Assembly: GCA_049724395.1 (NCBI GenBank)
Contig: JAUGWO010000007.1
Coordinates: forward strand, 248,001 to 312,000
Length of the DNA: 64,000 nucleotides
Reading direction: 5' to 3'
Source: Spongospora subterranea f. sp. subterranea
Taxonomy: Eukaryota; Endomyxa: Phytomyxea; Phytomyxea; Plasmodiophorida
The translations under genes and the position numbers were made by a program. Positions 32,861 to 44,907 of the stretch are shown here, piece by piece. The number at the start of each line of letters is the position of its first letter. The first letter of the stretch is position 1. Below the pieces are notes generated by a model, which made no database searches, was not told the DNA's origin, and saw nothing but the letters and a program-made list of their open reading frames with translations.

Positions 32861-34346
32861 ATGAAAATCTGTTTTTATGAAATTCTTGGCGTTTCTAGAG
32901 ATTGTTCGGATGTGGAGTTACGTAAAGCGTACCGGCAACAGGCGCTGAGATGGCATCCCGATAAAAACATCAATGACAAGGAGGTTGCAGAAGAGCGCTT
33001 CAAATTGGTGCAAGAAGCGTTTGAAACACTGAATGATCCAGATGAACGCGCGTTTTATGATGGCCATAGGACTCAGATCCTGAAGGAAGATGATATTACA
33101 CCTGATGAGCAGTCGGCTCATGATCCGTTTATAGATGTTCATTCGTTTTTTTCGTCGTATTATGATGGATTTTTTGACGAAACGCCAAATAACTTCTTTA
33201 CGGTATTCGGCCAGGCGTTCGAGGCTATAAACAAGCTAGAAGTGCTAGGGAAAACGAACGATCGCGATTATCCAGAGTTTGGGTCGTCGATCAGCGAATG
33301 GCTTGATGTTGACAAGTTTTACCGAGAATGGTCAAATTTTACTTCTGGTATTTTATGCAACCACGTCGCATCTGGAAGAAAATACTAAATATTGTTTAGG
33401 CAGAAGTTTTACTTGGGCAAGTCATTGGAGAGTTAACGACGCACCGGAGCGACGCGCGAAAAGATTTATGGAGAAGGAGAACCGCGTGTATCAAACCAAA
33501 GCGAAGAAAAAATACATCGACCTGGTCACATCTCTGGTCATGTTCGTTAGAAAAATTGATCCCAGAGTTAAAATTCATTTACAAAACGCTCGCAAAGCGC
33601 GAGAGGAACGGGAAAAGGCAATTGCTGCAAAAGAACTGAAACAAAAACATGTATATGCAGCGGAGCGTCAAGCCTGGCTTGCAAAAGAACAAGAACGGAT
33701 ACTAGCTGGTGAAGAACGTAGGCGTGAAGCATACGGTGATATAGACGATGCACCGGAGCTAGATTCCGAAGATGAACCTATCATTGAATGTGTAGCTTGT
33801 GGGAAGTTTTTCAAAAGCGACAAACAATATTCGAATCATGAACGATCCAAACGTCACCGTTCCATGGTGGCATCTCTTCGTGACGAATTGTCGCTCGAAG
33901 AGCAAGGTCTGGCTGATCTAAACATTGCTGATGATGACACTGCACCGCAAGCTCTTGCTGATATAAAGACGGTCGATGAAGACCCTGTTTGTCCTCTTGA
34001 TCAGCAGGCACCTTCGTTAGCTACTGATGAAGAAATTTTTTCGGTAAAACCTATACGAAAAAAGAACAAGAAGTTGCAAAAGACCGCAAACTTTGGCATC
34101 GAAATCGCTGAAGTAAAGTCGGAAGATGAATCAATCACACAAACTGATGAAGTTATACCTACTGAGACTAAGAAAAGTAGACGACGCGCAAAACTGAAAA
34201 GTAAATCGACGGAAATCAATCCACCCGAAGACGCGTCTCAGTCAACTGGTCAGTTCGCCTGTGGCAAATGCCGTTCAAAGTTTCCTTCGAAAACTCAACT
34301 GTTCAAACACTTGAATAACAATCCTTCACATCGGGCACTTAAATAA
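32861..34346 (+). CDS. DNAJC21/Jjj1-like J-domain protein of 60S maturation
   Basis: Two exons (32861-33347 and 33400-34346; 52-base intron) give 477 residues. The J domain opens the protein (CFYEILGVSRDCSDVELRKA) with the HPD motif in RWHPDKNIND. The DNAJC21-specific block FDETPNNFFTVFGQAFEAIN and the WSNFTSGRSFTWA segment follow, then a charged coiled coil. A C2H2 zinc finger (CVACGKFFKSDKQYSNHERS) and a second C-terminal one (CGKCRSKFPSKTQLFKH) complete the family layout. Jjj1/DNAJC21 recruits Hsp70 to release Arx1 from cytoplasmic pre-60S particles. The window also holds NMD3, another late 60S export factor. Confidence 0.96.
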
Positions 34347-34549
34347 ATTCTTCTTTGCAATGCTACTTGAGCTGCGGCCGGCTCTAGAATTCGCATATGG
34401 ACAGATACAACCAATCACCTTGCTACATGTAAGTCCCATTTACAAGACGTAACTTCGCATTTCTATTGGGAACCTCTATCGGGCAAACATGATGACGCTA
34501 TGCGCCTTTGGGAAATTGCAATACACGCTCGAATCATCAAACGACGTCT

Positions 34550-36000
34550 TCATTTTTTCTTCTTTTTCCCCCCTTTTTTGCCGCCTTTCTTAGCCTTTTT
34601 GCCAGCTGTTAAATTAGGCATTTCCCAAGCATTCAAAACAACCATAAAATTATTAGGTGTCGGTGCTTTAGCGGGGTTCAACATTGTGGGGTGAGGAAGA
34701 TCTAAGCTGGGACAAAAATAAATATAAACAAACCAGTGCCATCTCTTCCACAAGCTTACTGTTTTGCTCGGCAACGAATTCTTTCAAGATTTTCAAGAAC
34801 CGTTACGCATATCGGATGCCATGATGGCAATACGTTCCTAACAGCCTGAAAAGCAGACGATAGGAACACAAAACCCTCATCAGGACGTCCTCCATTTGTT
34901 AAGCAAACAGCGACGTTGTTCATGGAGATTGCTTGGTCGATATTACGGTTCTTACCAGTTTTTGCATCTGCAAATTCCAGCCGCATTTCTAGTGCCGCAT
35001 AGTGACATTTAAGAGCCACATCATGCCACCCATAATGGTATGCTGAAGTTCCCATCATGCTATGGATTGTCGAATTGACTGGATGCGCTGTGTTGACTGT
35101 ATTGTAGGCTTCCAATAGAACAGAATTCAGAATTTCATTAGCTTTCCAGGCCGCTATCAACGAATCATCATCGCGTCCCAAACAGCTGTATAAATTTGAT
35201 TGACTCAGTAAGATAAACATCCGCTCATTCCTCCAGTCGATTTTACTTGTAACCGGTTCTGGCGAGAGCATGTTTTCCACCATGTCGTCCTTAATGTCTT
35301 TGATGAGTTCTCGACGTGTTTCATCGCTGACATCAACTTTCATAACCAAGTCGTCGGGGGGTCCCATCCCTAATTCATCCGATGTATTCGAACTCCATTG
35401 AGAGCAGTCTGGCTTCACTTCTCCAGCACAAGTTCCAATTTGCGGAGCTGATTTGGATTCCGGACCTTGATCTTGATCATTTATGAGCGTCCAAGCTTGT
35501 TCTAGCAGGCATAATGCAGAAAAGTACCGTCTATTTTGTTCGTCATACTTGCTTTTTTTCACAATAGATTGCAATGTGGGGCTCTGTTCAATACCAGCGG
35601 GCTGATGAAATACTTCTCGAAAAAAACATAGGGGCGACGAAAAGAGAATGGACCCTGCCGCATTCATTGTTTCCGATGATACGATCGTCTGAAGACCTAG
35701 TTGCAGTACTTTCATTTCTTCCGACACTTCAACATTATCGTCTTCACCATCCGATCCATCTGCAGTGTCGCATGAAATATCCAAATCACTTTTCCAAGTC
35801 CGTTTCAGCGCGCACGATTTCGAGCTCCAAAACCTCGGGACATAAGTGAAATCGGGAAGGGTTTTCAGCCGGGTCCTGATAAGATGCATTTCTGCAAATT
35901 TAGCTTCCATGTTTTCAGCGACATATGGCGATTCTTCATCAATATCGTACTCCGGCAAAGGTGTCTCATGATGTCCTACTTTGCACTGCAACGACGTCAT
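34550..36000 (-). CDS. TPR-containing protein with lysine-rich tail
   Basis: Two exons (36000-34760 and 34706-34550; 53-base intron) give 465 residues. The N-terminal half is acidic and low in motifs. Residues about 250-400 contain TPR-like helices: MFILLSQSNLYSCLGRDDDS, STIHSMMGTSAYHYGWHDVA, ISMNNVAVCLTNGGRPDEGF, spaced as in kinesin-light-chain-type repeats. The second exon ends in alternating lysine/glycine (GKKAKKGGKKGGKKKKK). I do not know the family. The shape suits a scaffold or adaptor. It is convergent with DNAJC21 and divergent from the coiled-coil gene at 36373. Confidence 0.75.
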
Positions 36001-36372
36001 TTCCCACGCTTTGTCATCTGATTTGTGGCACGCGCGACGCTACCTCTCCTCTGAAAACCTGATTTCCGTTATGGCGATGCGAATCTGATAATGAATGAAT
36101 CTGTAGAGGTAACGATTATCATAGTGAGTTCCAATCAGCGGGAACGAAAATTGTGGCTGTTGTGCGGTTTTAGATCAGTGTTGCGTTACGTCAATGTGGT
36201 GTGTCACTCAAGGGTCCCAACGATATCCAATATCAGTAACGTAGTTCGGCAACATAAACCACGTTACGTCTATGTGATCATCGGCCTTATTCGTTTATCG
36301 ATTTCTAATTCCTTTCACATTTTGAGACAAGTGTAGACCGAACACAGCCCGGGGACGACCATTTGAACCCTA
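36001..36372. promoter_or_regulatory. Bidirectional promoter with repeated GTTACGTC words
   Basis: The 372-base divergent spacer contains GCGTTACGTCAATGTGG (about 36183-36199) and CACGTTACGTCTATGTG (about 36260-36276), an 80-base-spaced direct repeat. The first includes TTACGTCA, a CREB/ATF-like site. The regulatory role is inferred. Confidence 0.3.
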
Positions 36373-39300
36373 ATGTTGACGCAGCATTCGCAATGGGTCA
36401 CTCGTTCGGCTCCACTGTTGAATGCGCTGTCGCAGAAGCAGCAAGGACAATCTGGCAGTTCTCCATTTCAGCGCCTTCGGACCAATGCCATATCGATGCA
36501 AAATAAACTATCTGAAGCGAGACGAAATATCTCTGTCAAGGTCAGAACCCAGGGATTGCAGGTTTTCATGATTCAACAAAGGGCTATAGGAAGAAGATTT
36601 GGCGAAACAGAAACGATCAAATGCAGTCGTGAAAGACAAGATTCAAGATTGCAAGCGAGATTTGACAAAGTTGAACTCAGAAGTTCGCAGGTGTGAGCAG
36701 TTACTAGAAGAGTTTTCGGGAAAGACTCGTGAGGCAACATCCTTACTAGCGGAGGCAGCTGGAAGCTTTAAAGCTAATGACTTGCGTTTGGAAAATTGTT
36801 ACCACGCCTTAAGCCTTGGCAAAAAGAATGTGGAAGAGACAAGAAGACGGATTCAAGTGCTAAATCACATGGAACAAAAAAGAAAAACCTCAGTGGAAGA
36901 AGACGAAAAACGCTACAGTTTTGGTAATGGTACCGTTGTCCGGGCAGGGATAAATTCAAAATTGTATTTTTTATAGCGCTAGATTTGCTGAATATTAATC
37001 GACAACTCTTGCATGAGCTCGATTTAACTCGTGAAAGCATCTCATCGTTGGGCAAGGAAGCCACTGCCGTCCGAAGTAGGTACTAAAAAGCCGTTGCTAT
37101 ATGTCATCATATTGTTTGCTTAGACGAACGTCATGCACGATTGAAATGTTTTTCTGCGATGCCTGGATTACAAAACAATGTAGAACGAGTCCATTTGGAA
37201 CTTTCTCGGTTGCAATCTGCTATGTCACTACGCTCTCTGGTCATCAGTTCGATTGATAATCGCATAAATTTCGTAAAAGTCACATCGGAGCAGGCGGTAT
37301 CAGATATAAACGGACTATCTGATCGATATCTGGTGACGTTAACCAATGGATCCATCCAAATCGCAAAACTGAAAGCTGCGTCTTTCAGTCTAAGGAGTGT
37401 GTCTCCTCTAAAGCATCCAAAGCCCTATCGGAGGCTGATATGTGTAATGCTACAATCCAAGAGGTGAATGATGAAGTTCACAAACTATGTTCTGAAGAAG
37501 CCACTGTTCGTGAAAGTGAATCTGCTATCCGTAACCAGATTTTGCACCTTTCGCGAAAGAAGTGCGAAGTTACTGACAGGTAAATCATACAAGGTGTTCT
37601 TTTCGTTGCGATGGAAATACACTTTTTGTTCAGAGCGATATTACTCCAACATAATTTGGTAGCGAAAACCGAAAAATTGAACCTGGATGACATTGCATTA
37701 TGCCACAAGCAAGTACAATTCAGTAAACAAACGGTAACTTACGGCGACACTAAAGCGAAGTGTCTGGAAACAAAAAACTCCTTGAAACAAAAAAGTTCAG
37801 AGAACAGATCGAAACTAGTGTTTTTGAATGATGTCCTTAAGGTATTGAGTCTACTGTTGCACTCCAATCGATAATGATGACTACAGAGGTTACTGAATAT
37901 TGCTGAGACAGCATTACTCCCAGTTGGATGCCACAACGTCGAGTTGCAACAGTTAGAAGGTGATGATCTAGTTTTTGATAACTCATCGATCTCAAAAACG
38001 GCTTTAGACAATTTGCAGGACCTAGTGAGGTTGATTAGCGATTTGAATTCCCAACATTGCGAATGGAGTTATACACTCTTTCAAACCAGGACAAAACTAG
38101 AGAGTTTGAAGATTAATTCTCTGGACAAATTTTGAACTGGTTCAAAAATCGTTTTCTGACAAAATTTGTCTAGTCATGGTACACCGCCTCGGCGGCAATA
38201 TGAATTCTGTTGACAATGCTGTCTGCAGGACTATAGAAAGAAACTCAGAAGATTTGAATCAATGAAGGATCGTTTAATCACGCTTAGTGAAGACAAGGTG
38301 TCCCTTGACAAACGCTATAATGATCTGTCCATGTTAGCAAGGAGCGATATGGAATTCTTGGATACTCTTGACAACAAAGTGAACGAGCTGCGGCGAAAGC
38401 TCCAAGAAGGATCAAAAAAGGTATTGCAGTAACCAATCAGGTGCATATGTCATGCTGTTAAGTGATGACGTTAGCGGGAATACATGCAGAAAGGAGCAGG
38501 AAAACCAAATTCTCGGAATTATGTCGAAGCACCAGGAAAATTTGAAATCCTATACAATTCAGGTAGCAACGCCCAATATTAATCTTTTGTAACCAACATT
38601 GCCCAGAACATGACGCGAAATTTTGGGGAAGAGCTCTATCGCCTGAAAGAGGACCATCAGTCACAAATGCGAAACAAGGTTTTGTTTGTCATTGTGATGT
38701 TACAAACAACTGACGAATTTAACATCACTCTCAGATTACAGAACTGCAGCTTTTGCAGACTATAGCCAATAAGCAAGGACCGGATTTGACCAAAGATTCC
38801 AAGGCCAAGATGAGGACACCTACCATCACACAGAGCCGCAATAAAGGACATGGTGAATGTGACTGGTCAATCAACAAATCGGTAACAGCTCAATATTAGT
38901 GATGGTAGTTTGATCATGATCTTGCATTGACTATTGCCGAAACAAAAAGGGGGCCGGGACGAGCCATAAACCTCGAAAAGCTTCTTCGCACAAACAAAAT
39001 TGTTCTGATGAAAAGAGTCTGACGGTAAGGCAAATACTGTCTGATATTCCGTGACGAGGGACGATGACGAGAATTCCTAGACGTCCGGCATCCCGCAGAC
39101 ATTCACAGCAGGTTCTAGGGTAGGCATCGATTTTCACGTAATGATAACGAACTGACTTGGTACTATAGGCAGCCGCCCGCAAAACCAAAAAAAAAACTCT
39201 GCTCAAACAGGTTAATGCGCTGTTGTCCGATGCGTTTTGTTGGAAATGGCAAACTCAGCATTGATTAGAATCCAGGAACTGCAAATCAACAAGTTGATCA

Positions 39301-39391
39301 CAGTACAAGAGCAACGTCGGACTGCCACGCCGATGGCAATCTTGGTCGGAGGCACAGGCGCCGATCGAAATCGGATTTTAGCGCATTTTTG
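36373..39391 (+). CDS. Long coiled-coil protein, many exons
   Basis: Starts MLTQHSQWVTRSAPLLNALS. The first 49-base intron joins to a frame with KQKRSNAVVKDKIQDCKRD, and coiled coil then runs through many short exons (EEFSGKTREATSLLAEAAGS, QNNVERVHLELSRLQSAMSL, YNDLSMLARSDMEFLDTLDN, QENQILGIMSKHQENLKSY, LQTIANKQGPDLTKDSKAKM). The last likely exon reads ALIRIQELQINKLI and stops at 39391. Introns are about 45-60 bases. No motor, kinase or other catalytic motif is seen. Many centrosomal, kinetochore and flagellar proteins look like this, but I cannot name one. The 3' exons after 38,880 are the least certain. Confidence 0.65.
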
Positions 39392-39843
39392 AAGGGCGAC
39401 CTGTTAAAGGATAATGACCCTTTCAATGTACATTTTTGACAAATCTCATTGTTGAACCTTCAATAAATCTGCATGATGGAGAAACATGGGACATCCTTCT
39501 ACTTTCGAGAGTGGATATGCATTTGTGCTTAAAAATTCACGAAGGCGTATGTTGGAAGGTGGTTAGCATAAGAAACAGAACAACAGAACTAGAATGTCTT
39601 ATGTAACTTATTGAGTAAAGAGAGCCAATGGAGACTGTTGTGACTTCAGATAATTGTTAAATCCAAGGTATATATTATCAACGACATCTGTTAAACAGCA
39701 AACATGACCGTGAACAGATCATAACGTTTTGACAATGGCTCGACATTGATAGTGTATCCGGGAACGGGACACGCTCAAGCTTGAGAACCAGTAAGTGCGA
39801 CCTGACGAATGATAACCCGCGATAACTTCTATTTCCAAAACGA
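39392..39843. other. Convergent intergenic stretch
   Basis: Lies between the 3' ends of the coiled-coil gene and PEX6. No gene, repeat or RNA is recognised. Confidence 0.5.
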
Positions 39844-42438
39844 CTAATCTGATGACAAGTTACAGTGCATTCGAGATTCTTCAAATTGAGTTTTCATGCG
39901 TTCATATCGTTGCAATTCAGAGGGCGATATAGACGGAGATAGATGACGCAATGCAGTATGAAAATGTTGCTTCGTGACCATAATCCCCGGGCTGTCGTTG
40001 TACTGTTTGAAGAACTTGGAGAGTGTAACTGAGTCTCCACAGTTTGTACGATTAAATTCCTCAAAACTTTTGTTGATAGACTCAATGCGCGCTTTGATCG
40101 CCAACAGCATTGCATCAGCAGCCAGAGCGTAGAAATCCGCTCCTGTGAACGTGGAAGGGCAACTACTTGTGATATCAAGGAAATCAACATCCTCCGCTAA
40201 ATCAAACTTCCTTGTGAGAGCTGTAAGGATTTTGAGCTGGTCTGACTGATCTGAACTGACACCAAGATAGATGCAAACATCAAGCCGGCCTGGCCTCAAT
40301 AATGCAGAGTCGATAAGGTCGGGACGGTTAGTCGCGCCGATAACAAAAACATCGGCCACCCGGTTCATGCCATCCAGTTCTGCCAGCAGTTGCGAAACGA
40401 CCCTGTCCATAACACCGCCAGAATCTGAACCTTGTCCACGGCTCGGCGCAAGAGAATCGAGCTCATCAAAGAACAGAACGCATGGACGACATGCACGGGC
40501 ACGATCAAACACTGATCGAATGTTGGCCTCGCTTTCCCCAACGTACATATTGAGAAGTTCAGGGCCTTTGACGCTAATAAAGTTGAGGCCACATTCTGTT
40601 GCGATGGCTTTGGCGACCAGTGTCTTACCGGTCCCTGGTGGGCCAAACAAAAGAAGACCGGCTCTTTGCCGAAATCCACCCGAAATTAGCGAGGAATGCT
40701 GAAGAGGTAATTCGATTATGTCATAAATAGTTTTTTTGACGTCGGAGAGGCCACCAATATCATCCCATTTCACATTAGGTATTGATGACGTTGTGCCTGA
40801 TGCCCCTTTGATTAGCGAATTTCTTGCATTCAAAATCTTTGACGCACTGATCACGTCCTCAACCGTCAAATTGGCAGGCGTTTCAGAGTCAACAACTTGT
40901 AGTGCAGCATCTTCTTCAGCACCATACAAATCTCCCAAGTCGTCAAGACACAGTGTTTTGGTTTGAGGGATTGATTTGGGGTGCCGATCGTAAACTGCAG
41001 CATCGACCTGACCGCAGAAATCGAGAACATCCCCAAATGTTGCACCTGCTGTCATCGATACTGATGTTTTCAATATATCTGCACACGACATCGTGGAGTT
41101 TGCCGAAATGCACACCTCACGGCTTGCTGCGTCTAAAGGCTCCATGGATATCGCATGAGGAAAGCAAGACTGTAATGACGCTACAAAACCACCATCACCA
41201 TCGTCGCAGCTCCCGATGATGATGACGTACGGTGATTCGCAGGCGCTATGCAGGTTATGGAGTTCTTGGCGGAATCCAGCAATCAGCAAAGATGCGTCTG
41301 GACGGCCTTGAAAAGCGGAATGCTCTTGCAAGGCTGAAAGCCGCCGAATATGAACTATCAAAGGGTACGACGACGCTACTGATAATAAGACCTGTCGAAT
41401 TTTTAGCATCGTTTCGCGGTCAGTGGGTTGAAAGTAAATCAAAAAGGTTGACCTCAAGGAGGTGCATGCCCAATGAACGTGCTGCATGAGCAACTACAAT
41501 TCTCTTCCCAGACCGTCGTGGTCCAGAAATCAGAATATCTGGAAAAATTCGAAGACGATGGGATAATGGATGCAGAAAGGGAGATATCATACTTTGAACG
41601 ACACGATATTGAGCGTGGGACATAAACGATGACTGGTCGACTTGATCCAACGTGGCGATGTAGCGAGTCGACTCATAAGGGACAAACGCATTGATACATG
41701 TGGGACCAATCGAAAACTGTGTGTGCTCCTTGTCGATGGTGAAAAACGGTGTGTCCTCGCAGCAAACTTGATAAAACACGCAATCCACAGACCCGGGGTA
41801 ATGAATCTGATTCAGATCTGAGACGGCAGGGGCCGACACATTTGTTGAACATTTTTTGGAATCAACGAGCACTGTGGCGCTGGGATCCAGCGGTATCGGA
41901 ATAATCATACCATTCGTGAGAACATGAGGAACGTTGAAAACAAACTGGATTGTAGATGAGTCGACCTGAGGACAATTAGAGCGAACTTGGTGCAATGTAG
42001 CGCGTTCAGCAATGGGCACAGGGCATGATGGAGATGACGGCCATGTAAACGATGATGTATCAGTTAATCTGTCAATTGTCACGGGTAGCCGGCGTTGGCT
42101 GCGGGTTTCCAGCAGATGCGAACGTTCAAGATAGTGCATCAGAATGGGGCTTATCAAAACGCAATCGTCATCACAGGAACCGCATAACCCCGGATCGAAT
42201 ATGGCCTGACCGACCGCCGCTCTGGACTGATGTCGGATCAGTACCCAGTCTCCAGAGACCACATTGAGAGCCTGTTGTCGAGAAGATTATGGATTATATT
42301 GCACAGCACGTCATTGACACACACGAACCGAACCTTTTCTAACTGCGATCGCTGGCACACGATCTGGACCAACAGACCCGGCGAGCCGGCTTCGTGTAAT
42401 GTGCTGGGTGTTGATAGCGTCTGAGCGTGGAACTGCAT
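39844..42438 (-). CDS. PEX6: PEX6, peroxisomal AAA ATPase
   Basis: Three exons (42438-42310 with the donor read as GTGCTG, or slightly shorter with GTGTGT; 42271-41453; 41391-39844) give about 831 residues. The first AAA domain has a degenerate Walker A (SGPRRSGKR), as usual for PEX6 D1. The second is complete: WDDIGGLSDVKKTIYDIIEL, GPPGTGKTLVAKAIATECG, KGPELLNMYVGESEANIRSV, Walker B VLFFDELDSLAPSRG, GGVMDRVVSQLLAELDGM and GATNRPDLID. The GPELLNMYVGE and DSGGVMDR blocks are PEX6-specific. With PEX1 it pulls the PEX5 receptor from the peroxisomal membrane. Apparent frame breaks at 41450 and 42260 vanish when the ~60- and 38-50-base introns are recognised. The protein is somewhat shorter than the ~1000 residues of yeast PEX6. 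Confidence 0.96.
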
Positions 42439-42805
42439 GCTGCCCTTTCGCCGCTCAGCGTCAGGGTCGTTTCAACAATCGGATCGTGACAATTGACGGT
42501 CCGACAGTTTCTGCACAATAACGCGTTCCTTGACCGAGATGATCATGGCTTAACTCAAGTCTGTCGTGTGACCCCCGTCCCCTCCCGGCTGTAATTTATC
42601 GCCATCCGTGGAGTTGTGGAGAATCCAGCTGGTTTTCTCGACGCGGGATTTGATTCGCCGCGCGGTGGCACCTCAATAATTCATTTGTTGCCAAGTTGCC
42701 CCTTTCTCGCTTGACTATCTCATCAAGTTATTCTTGCCAAGTTACGCTTATGGCGGTGTGGTTGTCTCTAGAAAACACTTTTTCTTCATTCGATGTTCTA
42801 AACGA
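42439..42805. other. Upstream region of PEX6
   Basis: No gene recognised; it contains the PEX6 promoter side. The downstream - strand orphan ends at 42806. Confidence 0.4.
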
Positions 42806-43096
42806 TTACGATGTTATAAAAGGATTACCAGTTCCTTCGGCGAGGATCATCATGCGCTGCAGATCAATGGTGAGGCCTTGGCCGATACTGTGGATCAGCG
42901 TCGACTGTGTCCAGTCAACGTCTCGCGCCAACAACCTAAAATCGCTCGAATATGTTCCAAGTTGGTCGTTGGCCATAACCAGAAGACGTAGAGCATCGGG
43001 CGCCTTATTCACGCGATCTGGGTCGTCAAATGCGGCGGTGATCGCCGGTGACAAATGTGTGAATTTCGGTGAGGTGGAAGAGTTCGTCCCGTACAT
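42806..43096 (-). CDS. Small orphan protein (96 residues)
   Basis: A single ATG-initiated frame: MYGTNSSTSPKFTHLSPAIT at the start, then a helical region (DALRLLVMANDQLGTYSSDF, TLIHSIGQGLTIDLQRMMIL). Balanced composition and a clear ATG and stop make it more convincing than the opposite-strand frame. No family is recognised. Confidence 0.5.
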   Translation of the reverse strand: MYGTNSSTSPKFTHLSPAITAAFDDPDRVNKAPDALRLLVMANDQLGTYSSDFRLLARDVDWTQSTLIHSIGQGLTIDLQRMMILAEGTGNPFITS

Positions 43097-43182
43097 CGGA
43101 GTGAGCCTGTTAAGTTGCTGTCGTCAGTTGGTTTTACGGAGGTGAATTGGTCATTCCCGACTACCTATATTTACGACCCGTC

Positions 43183-43374
43183 ATGACGAATGGCGATCCT
43201 ATTACGACTGGCCAGACCACCTCAGAGGAACTTGCTGAGGTTATACGACAACTGGCAGAGTATAGCGAGCAAGTCTACCAATCTCAACGGTCAACAACGA
43301 AACGGTTTAATCACCTATCCGACCAACTCCCAGCATTTCTGGCGACAGCAAACTTCACCCCCCATCCCCGCTAA
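43183..43374 (+). CDS. Possible first exon with coiled-coil start
   Basis: From an ATG at 43183 the frame reads TSEELAEVIRQLAEYSEQVY and NHLSDQLPAFLATAN, then stops. It could be the first exon of a spliced gene whose further exons I cannot identify in 43375-43914, or a fragment of a mobile element. The following 500 bases have arginine-rich open frames of no clear origin. Confidence 0.25.
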   Translation: MTNGDPITTGQTTSEELAEVIRQLAEYSEQVYQSQRSTTKRFNHLSDQLPAFLATANFTPHPR

Positions 43375-43914
43375 TCGCCAATCCGTTTCCGAAGACACTC
43401 AGCCCCAACTTCTACTCCATCGCCGCGTGAACAAGTCGCCCGAAACCTGATTATTTCTGTTAAAGCGTTGAATTCCTTTTTCAAGAACATCGGAAAGTGT
43501 CATCTAAGAAAGAGACGACGCAATACTGGATTCTTCGCTCGTGGATATAAATTACAACCGATCAGACCCTGGCAAGGGTATGCACCTGGGCAGGTCGCAG
43601 GTCTCCTTACCTCTGTCATCTGGGGATCTGTTCACTGTTGCTCCTTCTACACCATCATCGAGTGTTGCGCCACCTCGATCGCGCATCGTAGTTGCGTTGG
43701 CAGTTTCGATGTAATCCATCTGCGACGATCGCGGTCCAGGAAGTCAAACCCAACATTCGCGAAGCGAAAACAGGGGCGACACGAAGCCGACATCTGTGAC
43801 CGCGACGAATCTGAACGAGGAAACTGATACGGAATCGTGTATGGAAATCACTGGTGGCGCCTTCTGGCCTGTAGAGCATTGAGGTTAAAGGCGACTTCCG
43901 TGATTTTATTGGCA

Positions 43915-44553
43915 TCACGTCAACGCATTGAACAACCCATCATCATCAGAGACTTCCGCCGGTGAAAAGTTGACCTCATCTTCGATCTCGGTCTCTTGAC
44001 CGTCGTCGTCGTCCCAAATACTGGTTCCCGTCGGCTGAAATGTCTTTTGCACGTCGTACTGGAAATCGGCGTCGCCCGGCTGTTTTCGGTTCTGTTCGTA
44101 CGATTCGTTCATGGACCGTTTCGCTGCGATTAGAATTTCTGGGGCGACTTTGTTCAGATCTTCGTCGAGCGTTAATCCATCAGGGTCTGATTTCGTTGCG
44201 GATTTCTCAATCAGCTGCTCAATGATGGAATTGATTTGGCCAATCTCAACTCGGTCGAAATATTTGCGATATCGTTTTTGCAGCAGATTGGCAATACCGT
44301 CTCTCGTAAATATATCGGCCAACTCGGACGACGATATTTGTCGAATTTTACGCTTATGCGTGTTCATATCCATATACAGGAGAGCGATCGAAGGCGGTGA
44401 GAATCTGGCCGCAATCTGGAGGGGAGCGATTCGCGGGCGCGGGTCAGGTGCTGGGGCGGGCATTGGTTTAGGGGGCAATTTGCCCCGGTGCAGAGGGGGC
44501 AAAACCCCAACATGCCGACTGGCAATCGTCGGGAGCGTACCTAGTCCCGCCAT
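43915..44553 (-). CDS. CEP19-like centrosomal/ciliary protein
   Basis: A single exon of 212 codons from an ATG. After a proline-rich N-terminus it reads AARFSPPSIALLYMDMNTHK with KRKIRQI, the CEP19 start block. FDRVEIGQINSIIEQLIEK, LDEDLNKVAPEILIAAKRSM and ADFQYDVQKTF follow, matching human CEP19 in order and spacing. The C-terminus is acidic. In animals and algae CEP19 recruits RABL2 and the IFT-B complex at the basal body. Its presence argues for a flagellated stage. Confidence 0.88.
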   Translation of the reverse strand: MAGLGTLPTIASRHVGVLPPLHRGKLPPKPMPAPAPDPRPRIAPLQIAARFSPPSIALLYMDMNTHKRKIRQISSSELADIFTRDGIANLLQKRYRKYFDRVEIGQINSIIEQLIEKSATKSDPDGLTLDEDLNKVAPEILIAAKRSMNESYEQNRKQPGDADFQYDVQKTFQPTGTSIWDDDDGQETEIEDEVNFSPAEVSDDDGLFNALT

Positions 44554-44907
44554 CGATTGATTGTTGTTGACGCCAAGACCAGTTTGTCCACAGTGTTTCT
44601 CGTCATAACTGTAAGCGATAACACCTGTTCATAACGGCGACCACCAGTCTCGACTTGTCCATTCGGCAGAATAATGATTCGCCATTTTCACATGGGCCGA
44701 ATCTGTCTGCGTTTTTCTGGGAGCCCCGATTTGTTTTTTGTGGGGCGACGATGGCGCAAGTCCGGACGGACTATCGCCAGGTCCGTATCGGTTGTCCGTG
44801 TGGGCCAATTTCAGTGGAGGATCTGACTGACGTCCGGGGGACAACGGGGCTCGGATATCTCAGCCTGTGTCGTCGCCGTTCGACAAGCGCGATCGGACTG
44901 AATCATC
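44554..44907. promoter_or_regulatory. Bidirectional promoter between CEP19 and NMD3 genes
   Basis: A 354-base divergent spacer. No conserved motif beyond general GC richness is seen. Confidence 0.35.

Noticed and set aside
41420-41493. Apparent frameshift in PEX6
   Set aside because: A 61-base GT-AG intron at 41392-41452 joins both frames in phase, so the gene is intact.
42238-42310. Apparent overlapping ORFs at the PEX6 N-terminus
   Set aside because: A short intron (38 or 50 bases) joins them in phase. They are one gene.
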